Of a stretch of 11,275 nucleotides of DNA, positions 1 through 7,516 are shown piece by piece; the first letter of the stretch is position 1, and every line of letters begins with the position of its first letter. The DNA is from Bacteroidales bacterium (GTDB lineage: Bacteria; Bacteroidota; Bacteroidia; Bacteroidales; UBA12077), in contig DMBU01000070.1 of assembly GCA_003446015.1 (NCBI GenBank), positions 8,004 through 19,278 on the forward strand, written 5' to 3'. The translations under genes were made by a program, and so were the position numbers. The notes below the pieces were generated by a model. The model was not told where the DNA came from and ran no database searches. It saw nothing but the letters and a program-made list of their open reading frames with translations.

Positions 1-146
1 CCTTCGCTCAATACTTAGCATTGAGTATTTCCTTATCTTGACGGCTATGACCAGTCCGGTAGGCTGGCTTAAGGGTCGGGGTAAAATAATTGATTTTCAG
101 TTCAGTTAGCAATGTGTATGTGAAAAAGCGGACAATCATTTTAATT
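1..146. other. Left-edge intergenic sequence with a G+C-rich block and nested inverted repeats
   Basis: No gene is recognised here. Positions 7-25 form CTCAAT-ACTTAGC-ATTGAG, and an alternative pairing AATACT/AGTATT (10-15 with 24-29) overlaps it. Only a weak T-rich tract follows on the plus strand and none on the minus strand, so a terminator call is not secure. Positions 41-81 are 26 of 41 G or C, far above the surrounding DNA, with a weak CCAG/CTGG stem (51-54, 64-67). This may be the edge of a mobile element, a structured RNA or a repeat running out of the window. Confidence 0.35.
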
Positions 147-1829
147 TTAATTCTTTTCAATCTTTGATAGAATATTTTCCCTTTGGTAAATATTGGGGAT
201 TTCTTTGGTTAAGGCCTTTTTGTAAGCTAAAATTGCTTTATCAGTTATTTTAAAATGATTAAAATAATTGCCAATATAAACATATGTTTCAAAGAATTCA
301 GGATTAAGTTCAATGATTTCATTTGAAAGATAATCTTCATCCGGAATTCTAACATTTGTTTTAATTGCATGATGAAATTGATCCCTAATCACTTTGAATC
401 GAACAAATTGCATGTAATCATTTGAGTATAAAAAGCTATCGGCAGGAATTGTCAAATCTTCTTCATTCAAAATAGTTAAACTGTTTATTTTATCAGCCTG
501 AGCAAAAACTTTATGTAGATCGTAACATACATATTCGCCTAATTGGAAAGGGTTTGTTGAAATCCAGACTTTTAATTCTTCGGGTTTAAAAATGATTGAA
601 TGATGTGCTATCAATTGATTTACTGCTTTTTCATTTCCCATTCCAATATTTTTATCCTTCAAGCCTTTTTGATTGCGTAATATTTTGGCAACAGTATTCA
701 CTTCCAGTTTTGGATGTTGGTTTAATAGCTCCTCAACTCTTTGATAACGGTACGTTGTAGCATAATCCTGAATATCAGCATTTATGAATTCTTCCTTTTG
801 CATTTCTTTGCTTTGAAAGTGATTCGTGCAGATAAGGTAATCGTTTTCAGTATTATACAATGCCTGATTGTCGGGATCTTTTTCGATAATTGCAGTTTTT
901 CCATCTTTAGCCGATCCGATAAATAAAGATTCGGAGACAAACATTTTTCTTTTTCTGGCAATATTAAAAGCTTCTTCAATGGTTGAAGCATATTGTAAAA
1001 TCTCTCTTGCTACAAGCGAAACAGGAGTTGCAGCACTATATGGAATATCAGATTTAGCTGCATTTAATGTTACTGTTAAGCCCTGATCGTTCATTCCGGA
1101 AGTGGCACCTATCATTCCACCCCACGTAACAATCATAAAGCTGTGACCTTTTTCAGGATTGCAGAACATAATGATTTTATCTTCGGCAAATTCATCACCC
1201 ACGTAAAAATCGAAATTACGACCAATAATTAATGAACTGTCGGCTGATTGTGAATCCCAGCCAGAAAATGCAGTACAAGCAACCAGGTTCATGTTTTGTA
1301 ATGCATGACCAATATCGTGAGCTGCATGATAATTTAAAATACGATGATAATTGGGAGCAATAAAATCAAACTGATCAGATGCAGATTGCGAAATGCCATA
1401 AATTTCCTGTTGATACTCATCTGTAATATGCTTATCAATATTTCTGTTAAAGAAAGCAATAAAACTCTTAAGGAATTTCAGATACGATTCCGATGGAATC
1501 ATCACTTTTATCTGGTTAACAAATGCATTTTCCTGTTTGTAAATTAACTCTTTGGTGAGTTTTCCATTAATTATACCTCGCTCGTAGGCATCTCCTTGAA
1601 TATACATTTCCCACAAGCCATGCTTATTTTTTTGAATCCAATTATTCTGAATTACATAAAAATTTGAGTCAACAACTGTTCTTTCTAATGTTTCAACTTG
1701 CAGGTTTTGAATATCAGGGGGATTAATCTTAGTCGTAATTTTAAAAATCAGCACTAAAATCAAGAGCAATATTACTATGATTAAGATTATTTTAAAGAAT
1801 ACTTTCGCTATCTTTTTTAATTTATGCAT
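147..1829 (-). CDS. Membrane-anchored C45-type Ntn acyltransferase/hydrolase with TPR-like tail
   Basis: 560 residues. A basic N-terminus (KLKK) precedes one membrane helix at about 9-30, so the rest should lie in the periplasm. The core resembles peptidase family C45 / acyl-CoA:6-aminopenicillanate acyltransferase. The stretch NLVACTAFSGWD has the probable nucleophile Cys185, exposed by self-cleavage after Ala184. It is followed by GRNFDF (203-208), GMNDQG (245-250) and NHF (336-338), all in the order seen in choloylglycine-hydrolase-like Ntn enzymes. Residues about 507-556 look like a single TPR helical hairpin. The ATG lies inside the 3' end of the preceding oxidoreductase gene (8-bp overlap, ATGCATAA), so the two are probably translationally coupled. 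Members of this family make or break amide or ester bonds. In a pigment locus it could acylate, or release an acyl group from, an exported polyene, but the substrate cannot be read from the sequence. The family call is fairly firm; the role is inference. Confidence 0.82.
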   Translation of the reverse strand: MHKLKKIAKVFFKIILIIVILLLILVLIFKITTKINPPDIQNLQVETLERTVVDSNFYVIQNNWIQKNKHGLWEMYIQGDAYERGIINGKLTKELIYKQENAFVNQIKVMIPSESYLKFLKSFIAFFNRNIDKHITDEYQQEIYGISQSASDQFDFIAPNYHRILNYHAAHDIGHALQNMNLVACTAFSGWDSQSADSSLIIGRNFDFYVGDEFAEDKIIMFCNPEKGHSFMIVTWGGMIGATSGMNDQGLTVTLNAAKSDIPYSAATPVSLVAREILQYASTIEEAFNIARKRKMFVSESLFIGSAKDGKTAIIEKDPDNQALYNTENDYLICTNHFQSKEMQKEEFINADIQDYATTYRYQRVEELLNQHPKLEVNTVAKILRNQKGLKDKNIGMGNEKAVNQLIAHHSIIFKPEELKVWISTNPFQLGEYVCYDLHKVFAQADKINSLTILNEEDLTIPADSFLYSNDYMQFVRFKVIRDQFHHAIKTNVRIPDEDYLSNEIIELNPEFFETYVYIGNYFNHFKITDKAILAYKKALTKEIPNIYQRENILSKIEKN

Positions 1830-3312
1830 GATTAATTTTTTCGAGTAAATATTCCATTCCTAACATTTCGGTACAGGTTAATACTGATCCTACAGTAACC
1901 CCAAGAACACCATGAATGTTTACATTCTGACCACTTAACAACAAATTGGGAATTTTTGTTTTAGGAGATATTCGTGTTCGTAAAGGATCTGTACAATCGT
2001 GTAAGATGCCGTACATAGAGCCATTTCTGGTCCCTGTATATGCTTTCATGGAAAGAGGAGTAGAGGTGTAGTAAGTACTTAAACTTGCTTTAAAACCGGG
2101 ATATTGTCGATCAATTTGAGCAATTAATTTTTCTGCTTTTAGCTTTTTAAATTCTTCGTATTCGTTTCCTCTATTTCCTATTTTTGAATTTTCCCAGTGT
2201 TTAACTTCATCGAATTGCATATAAGTCATTGCAGTGGCCGTTTCGGCATATTTGCGTGAATTACTTGTAGGCAAAGTTAAAAACAAATATTCCTGGGGCC
2301 AGTTTTCAGGATTGTATTTTGGGATGCTCCACACGTCATTTTCGTTGAAATGATAATAGTTATAATTTAAATATGGAAAGCTGTCAGGTTTGAAAACAAA
2401 ATACATGGCAAATACCGAAATGGTTTCGTCTAATTCATTGATTCTTGAACGATATGATTTTCGTAAAACTTTTGAATCGGTCATCTCCAATGTAAGTGTA
2501 GGATGAATGGCCGAAATAAAATAATCAGCTTCTATGATTTCACCATTAATTAACACAGCAGATTCAAGCTTGCCATTCTTCTCCTGAAGTTTTTTAACTT
2601 CACTGTTATTCATTAAAGTTCCACCATTTCTCCGAATCGAAGCTATTAATAAATCAGCAATTTGTTGACTACCATCTTCAAACCGATAAGCACCTTCTAT
2701 TAATGAATTTGTTATGAGTGCATGGATTGCAACCGGTGTTTTATTTGGGATTCCGGCATATAATAAATTGTTCCCTGCTAAGACATTTTGTAATGTTTTG
2801 TTGGGAGTTATCGCTTGAATAAAATTGCCAACACATTTTTCATAATAGTAATGTTCATTATCTAAACCCAGATTTGGGCGGAGGTTGTATAGAGGAAAAT
2901 GACCACAAATTTCTTTAATTTGATTTTTGTATTCAACAAGTGCATTTCTTTCAGATGGAAAATCCTTTACTAAAGTTTCTACGAAATTGTCAAATCCCTG
3001 GGCATATGAATAGCTCTTTCCTTCAAAATTAATTTTATCAAAAGCATCATTATCAAGTTGACGAATTTTTAAATCATCAATAATTCCAGCGTATTTAAAA
3101 TACTGATGTAAGTTTTGACCTTTACCCAGGCCACCAACATAATGAACTCCGGTATCAAATTCTTTTCCATCACGTTTAAATGTTTGCAGATTCCCGCCAA
3201 ACTGATCTTGCTTTTCCAAAATACAAACATTCTTGCCTTCTTTGCTAAGGATGTTTCCACAAAGCAAGCCGCCTAATCCACTACCTATTATAACTACATC
3301 GTATGTTGGCAT
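1822..3312 (-). CDS. Phytoene desaturase/retinol saturase-like FAD oxidoreductase
   Basis: 496 residues, a usual length for the CrtI/RetSat amine-oxidase-fold family. The N-terminus is a Rossmann FAD site, VVIIGSGLGG (G10, G12, G14, G15), with the ribose-binding acid at Glu33 (ILEK), a second GG at 39-40, and DTGVHYVGG beginning at Asp53. DTGVHYVGG resembles retinol saturases and their bacterial relatives more than classical CrtI. The C-terminal FAD-closing segment starts at about residue 460 (SGQNVNIHGVLG). There is no signal peptide, so a cytoplasmic or peripheral membrane site is likely. An AAAGGA ribosome site supports the ATG. Such enzymes desaturate, saturate or isomerise conjugated polyenes, and here a polyene or alkyl-aromatic pigment precursor is the natural candidate substrate. 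No phytoene synthase is seen nearby, so a carotenoid role is not supported by this window. The fold call is strong; reaction direction is unknown. Confidence 0.85.
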   Translation of the reverse strand: MPTYDVVIIGSGLGGLLCGNILSKEGKNVCILEKQDQFGGNLQTFKRDGKEFDTGVHYVGGLGKGQNLHQYFKYAGIIDDLKIRQLDNDAFDKINFEGKSYSYAQGFDNFVETLVKDFPSERNALVEYKNQIKEICGHFPLYNLRPNLGLDNEHYYYEKCVGNFIQAITPNKTLQNVLAGNNLLYAGIPNKTPVAIHALITNSLIEGAYRFEDGSQQIADLLIASIRRNGGTLMNNSEVKKLQEKNGKLESAVLINGEIIEADYFISAIHPTLTLEMTDSKVLRKSYRSRINELDETISVFAMYFVFKPDSFPYLNYNYYHFNENDVWSIPKYNPENWPQEYLFLTLPTSNSRKYAETATAMTYMQFDEVKHWENSKIGNRGNEYEEFKKLKAEKLIAQIDRQYPGFKASLSTYYTSTPLSMKAYTGTRNGSMYGILHDCTDPLRTRISPKTKIPNLLLSGQNVNIHGVLGVTVGSVLTCTEMLGMEYLLEKINHA

Positions 3313-3318
3313 TTCAAT

Positions 3319-3324
3319 TCCTTT
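3319..3324 (-). promoter_or_regulatory. Shine-Dalgarno-like site of the FAD oxidoreductase
   Basis: On the minus strand AAAGGA stands six bases before the ATG at 3312. It is the clearest purine-rich ribosome site in the window. Most other starts here have only A/T-rich leaders, as is common in Bacteroidota. It may let this gene be translated independently, because the 119-bp palindrome-bearing gap separates it from the exporter gene upstream. Confidence 0.5.
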
Positions 3325-3340
3325 AATCTTATCAATAGTT

Positions 3341-3425
3341 ATGGACTAAAGTCCATTTCATTTATTTGGTAACCACGGCCTTAAGGCCGTGGTTATGAAT
3401 TCATATATTTACAGGGCTTTAGCCC
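3341..3425. repeat. Cluster of three palindromes (REP-like element) between exporter and oxidoreductase genes
   Basis: Three inverted repeats sit within 85 bp. They are ATGGACT-AA-AGTCCAT (3341-3356), a perfect 26-base palindrome with half-site TAACCACGGCC around a central TTAA (3370-3395), and GGGCT-TT-AGCCC (3414-3425). The G+C-rich stems stand out from AT-rich spacers. The grouping resembles dispersed palindromic elements of Bacteroidota genomes, which are thought to be moved by REP-associated IS200-like transposases; that link is from memory. In RNA from either strand all three would fold into hairpins. No U-tract follows any of them on the minus strand, so a classical terminator is unlikely, but attenuation or RNA processing within the operon is possible. 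Confidence 0.75.
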
Positions 3426-3431
3426 AATAAT

Positions 3432-6400
3432 TTATATTGCTTTTCTAATTATATAAACCACATTAGAAGTTAGTTTTGTTTGATCAACAATTTCAACTTC
3501 CATATTATGTTTTTTAAACATCTCAAATATATCATCTGAAGATACAAAATATAACTCTTTTGACTCACTAATTGTTTTGTTAAATCCAAACACTTTTGTT
3601 GAGAAAAGCTCTGTAAAACGAGTCCCTTTATGCCTTTCTTTCAGTTTAGTATTCGCATCGCGAATAATAATCATTCCTCCATCATTCAAATTTTTGATGC
3701 AATTCGAAATGACTTTTTCCTGTTCTTCCTTTGGAATATAATGCAACACATCACTAAAAAGAAACACATCGGCAGGTTCAAAATTATATTGAGTTATATC
3801 AGCGCTTTCAAACCTGATCTTGCCTGTCGGCAGACTGGTTTTTTCATTTTTCGAAGGACAGTTATTCGCGACCAATATTTTTTCAGAATCGTGATCAATA
3901 CCTATAACTTCCCTTTCATCGGAAACAAAATGAAGCATGTACGATAAGTATCCGTAACCGCACCCTACATCGTAAATCTTAGCTTTACGAGGAATCAGTG
4001 AATTAAATAGTTCGTAATTATTTTCAAGTTTAAGTTTTACTTTTAAGTACCATTCCAAAACAGGTCCTTTATAGATGTAATTCTTTATCAATTGATTTCT
4101 GTAATATTTCGGATCCTCCAGCTCAAGTCTTAACTTGTTATATTCTTCTCTGAAAAACCGACCTATTCTTTTTGCTCTTTCCGAATAATTTTCGCCAAAA
4201 TCTTTATTCTCAGGAGTAATTCGATCTAAATATTTGGCAGTAACAGTGCCATTTTTAAGTAATAAATCATCACCTTTGGTCATGCAATAACCTGTTCCAT
4301 GTAGAATTATTGGAACAATATCCAGATTCAACTTTTCGGCAATATAAAACGCTCCTTTATGGAATCGTTTCATTTTAAAATCGGTGGTTCTTGTTCCTTC
4401 AGGATAAACTAAAATGGAGAATCCATCATTTACTTTTTCCTGTAATCTTGGAAGAATTTCTTCATATCCATGCGATACAGGATAAAAATCAGCCATTTGA
4501 ACTAACCTTCCATAAATTTTACTGTTCTGAACCCAGTCGTTTGTTAGAATAATGATTTTTGGATTGATAGACATGTTGTAAATCAGATCGATATGCGATT
4601 GGTGATTGCAGATAATAACACATGGCTTTTTAAATTTCTCCTTGTTGGGATTGATTAAATTCTTGCGAATATTAAACATACTATAGAATAAGGTAGAAGC
4701 GGACCAAACCATTGAATAATTAAAGAAAAGCTTTACACGCTTATTTTTAATTCGCAAAATTCTGAAAAGAATAAATCCTACTAGCGTTGTATAGACTGAC
4801 CCTGCTATAAAAATTGTCCATGCAAAAGTAGAATTCATGAACTCCTGGAAAGAGTAGGCAATTTTTCCTTTTTTCTTTCGATTTAATAAGAACAAGTTGA
4901 ATAAAGCCGGTTCGAGCGTATATGATATGATGATTACCGAAAGTATTCCTATAATTGAAAGTAAAGCCATTGATTTTAAAGCAGGATGTTTGGCTAAAAT
5001 TAAAACACCAATACCGGTAACGGTGGTAATTGCCGAAAGTAAGATGGATGTTTTATATGAGTTCAGGTTCTTTACCCCATATTTATATTCTTGCAGCATT
5101 CCTTGCATGATGAAAATAGAATAATCAATTCCCAACCCGAAAATAAAAGTGGATATAATAATATTGAATATGGTGAACTGAATTCCAAATAGTGCCATTA
5201 TTCCTAAGGTCCATATCCACGAAACAGCCATTGGAATGAAGGTTATAATAGCCAGTTCAATTCGTCCAAATGATAAAAGTAAAATGAGAAATACAATTCC
5301 CAACGAAAGCTTCACCAATAAATTAAAATCATCTTTAAGTACCCTAACCAAATTGTCGGTCATATATTTCTTATCAAAAACAACCAAATCTTCATCATTT
5401 GCAAATGATTCATATATCATTGGTTTGTTTGATTCATCTGCTTTTAAAATGCTAACAACTGTGGTAATATCATCGTGTTCGGTAATGTATTCATCTAAAA
5501 AGAGCTCGCGTAATTCGCCTAAATCATCCTGATTAACAGGCTTAAAATCTTTTTCTAAAAGATTAATAAAAGATGAAAATGCATCTGGTTTGAACTTGTA
5601 TTTTTCTCCTGAAACCTGAAGATTTAATTTTAATTGGTCTCTTTTTTCTGGAGTCCAAAAGTCTTTCCATTTTTTAATTCTTTCTTTTTGAAGCGAATCT
5701 GATATAAGAATCTTGCTAACTGAAGTATATTGGTTAATTACATTTGCTTGTTTCAGCTTTTCGAGTTCTGGAATAGCTTTTTCATTGTTTTGCAGGGCTT
5801 CTTGTAAATTATCTCCAGTGCTAATAAGGTAAACAGATTTAAGCGTTACGTTGGCGATTTTATTTAAATTATCTTCGGCTGCTTTTAAATCTTCAGACAG
5901 ATAGCTCATTTTATCCATATCACCATCGAATGAAGTTTTTCCTGAGAAAAACATGGAAACAATTGTGAATACCAGGATCCCAAGAATCAGGTATTTGTTC
6001 TTTTCGTAAGGATAAGATGTTATTTTTTCAATGATTGATTTCCTGTTATCTTCTTGTACTTTTTCGTAATCTCTTTTCTTAAGAAAATGAGGTAATACGA
6101 TTAGAGAGAAAAGAGCAGCAACAACTACGCTTATTGCAGCGAACATTCCTAAATCCTGTAAAGCTTTAGAGCTTACAAAGAGCAAACATAAAAATGCCGA
6201 TGCTGTTGTTAAAGTACTCATCATTACCGGTATAGTAATGTCTTTCAGGACTTTCTTTACGTCACCAATACTTCGATAATGTGTAAACAGGTGTAGAGAA
6301 TAATCGACTGTAATTCCCAGAAGCACTGAACCAATTCCAAGAGATATGGCTGAAATGGAACCTTTGATCAGATAAAGAATTGCCAAAGACATGCTGCCGC

Positions 6401-7319
6401 CAAAAATGGCCGGTAGAAACAAGATCAAGAAAATACTCTTTTTTCGAAAGAATAAACTCATAAATACCAAAAGTACGATGAGCGCTATGGTAACTGTTAG
6501 TTTGATGTCTTCTTTAATACGATTGGCATTCCCAACGGCAACCGCAGCTGCACCATAATATTGAGCATTTATTTCCTGGTTAAATTGTAATTCCAGGCTA
6601 TCAATGGTTTGATTCAGAATTTTTATTAGTTTACCATTTTTTTGAGTTTCGCCCGAAGGAAAAGCTGAGGTAACAAATAAGCTAAGATTCTTTTTATCCT
6701 TTGTAAAAATTCGGCTATTGTAAATTTCATAATTATCACCAATCTGAAATGTATTCAATTTTTTCAGAACAATGGGAGTGAAGTGAAGCGGGTCTTTCAT
6801 TACAAACTTCTTCATGACCATACTGGCAGGCGAAATCAGTGTTTTAAAATTGTTTTTTATTGAACTCTCAACGGAAGATTGCTGAATTAAACTATCCATT
6901 TTTACATAATCCTGATCTTCTAAAAAAACAGGAAGATTTTCAAAAAAAACATCATAAACATTATTCATGATCTTATCAGATACCTGATAATTGATATCCT
7001 TGATTAATTCGGGCTGATAAATTGAAATTTTTGAGTTTAACTGATCTGCAAATTCAATCAGCTTTTGTGGATTCGGTGTTTGGTTGGTATCGCTTAATGT
7101 AATATTTACAATTAATTTATCCATGAAGTTGATATTCTGCGAAACCATGCTAATTCTCTGAATATTTTCATCAGAAGGAAGCATAAGGGTTATATCTTCT
7201 TCGAACTTGATTTTGGTAACATAAAATATAGATACACCAAAAATGGCAAGAATAAGAAAAATAGCTGAAATCCTGAATTTGCGAATAATCTGATATATTG
7301 AATTAAAAAGACTTGACAT
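3432..7319 (-). CDS. Trifunctional MMPL (RND-type) exporter / PlsC-like acyltransferase / class I SAM methyltransferase
   Basis: 1295 residues in three parts. Residues 1-815 are an MMPL transporter: a helix at about 16-36, a large periplasmic loop to about 270, helices to about 411, a second loop at about 460-664, and helices to about 812. The Asp-Tyr pairs expected for proton relay are present in both halves, GITVDY (D339-Y340) and GLGIDY (D732-Y733). Residues about 830-1070 are a PlsC/LPLAT acyltransferase with NHQSHID (H906, D911) and YPEGTRT (E974-R977). Residues about 1085-1295 are a Rossmann methyltransferase with DVGCGYG (D1117-G1123) and acidic D1142. In aryl-polyene and flexirubin loci MMPL proteins are thought to extract the lipid-linked pigment. 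The fused enzymes could acylate and methylate the cargo before export. I recall similar three-part fusions in Bacteroidota, so this is unlikely to be unique. There is no visible frameshift or missing motif. The start is an ATG behind an A-rich leader. Confidence 0.93.
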   Translation of the reverse strand: MSSLFNSIYQIIRKFRISAIFLILAIFGVSIFYVTKIKFEEDITLMLPSDENIQRISMVSQNINFMDKLIVNITLSDTNQTPNPQKLIEFADQLNSKISIYQPELIKDINYQVSDKIMNNVYDVFFENLPVFLEDQDYVKMDSLIQQSSVESSIKNNFKTLISPASMVMKKFVMKDPLHFTPIVLKKLNTFQIGDNYEIYNSRIFTKDKKNLSLFVTSAFPSGETQKNGKLIKILNQTIDSLELQFNQEINAQYYGAAAVAVGNANRIKEDIKLTVTIALIVLLVFMSLFFRKKSIFLILFLPAIFGGSMSLAILYLIKGSISAISLGIGSVLLGITVDYSLHLFTHYRSIGDVKKVLKDITIPVMMSTLTTASAFLCLLFVSSKALQDLGMFAAISVVVAALFSLIVLPHFLKKRDYEKVQEDNRKSIIEKITSYPYEKNKYLILGILVFTIVSMFFSGKTSFDGDMDKMSYLSEDLKAAEDNLNKIANVTLKSVYLISTGDNLQEALQNNEKAIPELEKLKQANVINQYTSVSKILISDSLQKERIKKWKDFWTPEKRDQLKLNLQVSGEKYKFKPDAFSSFINLLEKDFKPVNQDDLGELRELFLDEYITEHDDITTVVSILKADESNKPMIYESFANDEDLVVFDKKYMTDNLVRVLKDDFNLLVKLSLGIVFLILLLSFGRIELAIITFIPMAVSWIWTLGIMALFGIQFTIFNIIISTFIFGLGIDYSIFIMQGMLQEYKYGVKNLNSYKTSILLSAITTVTGIGVLILAKHPALKSMALLSIIGILSVIIISYTLEPALFNLFLLNRKKKGKIAYSFQEFMNSTFAWTIFIAGSVYTTLVGFILFRILRIKNKRVKLFFNYSMVWSASTLFYSMFNIRKNLINPNKEKFKKPCVIICNHQSHIDLIYNMSINPKIIILTNDWVQNSKIYGRLVQMADFYPVSHGYEEILPRLQEKVNDGFSILVYPEGTRTTDFKMKRFHKGAFYIAEKLNLDIVPIILHGTGYCMTKGDDLLLKNGTVTAKYLDRITPENKDFGENYSERAKRIGRFFREEYNKLRLELEDPKYYRNQLIKNYIYKGPVLEWYLKVKLKLENNYELFNSLIPRKAKIYDVGCGYGYLSYMLHFVSDEREVIGIDHDSEKILVANNCPSKNEKTSLPTGKIRFESADITQYNFEPADVFLFSDVLHYIPKEEQEKVISNCIKNLNDGGMIIIRDANTKLKERHKGTRFTELFSTKVFGFNKTISESKELYFVSSDDIFEMFKKHNMEVEIVDQTKLTSNVVYIIRKAI
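3824..3835 (-). repeat. GTCTGCCGACAG 12-mer inside the methyltransferase coding region
   Basis: On the minus strand GTCTGCCGACAG encodes part of SLPTGK, about residues 1162-1167, in the loop between MILVANNCP-like helix sequence and the IRFESAD strand. The same 12-mer occurs on the plus strand at 7464-7475, in the gap before this gene. Within an AT-rich window, two exact copies of a G+C-rich 12-mer suggest a short dispersed repeat core, but two copies alone prove little. Confidence 0.4.
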
Positions 7320-7463
7320 ATTTTTTTAATAATGCGATGTAAATAGCTTGATTCGAATATTAATATTTCTATGTGATTTTTAGTGATACTTTGTGGCCCT
7401 CTGAGTTATAGCTCAATCGTCATTTTAATTATTGCACAAAGTTTCTCTAAGCCTGCTCAAACC

Positions 7464-7475
7464 GTCTGCCGACAG
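7464..7475 (+). repeat. GTCTGCCGACAG 12-mer in the intergenic gap
   Basis: This is the second exact copy of the 12-mer found inverted at 3824-3835. Here TCTG-CCGA-CAGA can form a short hairpin. It would lie in the untranslated leader of the exporter mRNA if the promoter at 7487-7516 is real. Confidence 0.4.
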
Positions 7476-7486
7476 ATAGAGTTACA

Positions 7487-7516
7487 CAAATATAAGTATA
7501 CAAATTAATCATTCAA
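7487..7516 (-). promoter_or_regulatory. Candidate Bacteroidota-type promoter for the exporter operon
   Basis: On the minus strand TATATTTG (7487-7494) matches the Bacteroidota -7 consensus TAnnTTTG exactly. An ATTG whose TTG lies at 7514-7516 stands 19 bases upstream, a normal -33 spacing. Transcription would begin near 7480 and give a leader of about 160 bases before the exporter ATG. It lies just after the stop codon of the glycosyltransferase gene, so exporter, oxidoreductase and C45 genes could be driven separately from the upstream genes. AT-rich DNA gives chance matches, hence moderate confidence. Confidence 0.45.

Noticed and set aside
147..1829. Bile salt hydrolase or penicillin V acylase
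   Set aside because: Those have Cys at position 2 after Met removal. Here the nucleophile is internal (Cys185), preceded by a membrane anchor and a ~150-residue N-terminal part, as in C45-type proteins.
1822..3312. Carotenoid pathway phytoene desaturase (crtI)
   Set aside because: No phytoene synthase or cyclase is nearby, motifs lean to the retinol-saturase side, and all neighbours fit a polyketide-type pigment locus.
3370..3395. 26-base palindrome as a rho-independent terminator of the exporter gene
   Set aside because: On the minus strand the stem is followed by ACCAAATAAA rather than a T-run. A dispersed repeat explains it better, although attenuation is not excluded.
3630..3947. A 105-codon plus-strand open frame opposite the methyltransferase domain
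   Set aside because: It is antisense to motif-bearing coding sequence, with no recognisable protein pattern.
5236..5532. A 98-codon plus-strand open frame opposite the MMPL domain
   Set aside because: It is explained by the codon composition of the opposite strand; Ser/Lys-rich with no domain.
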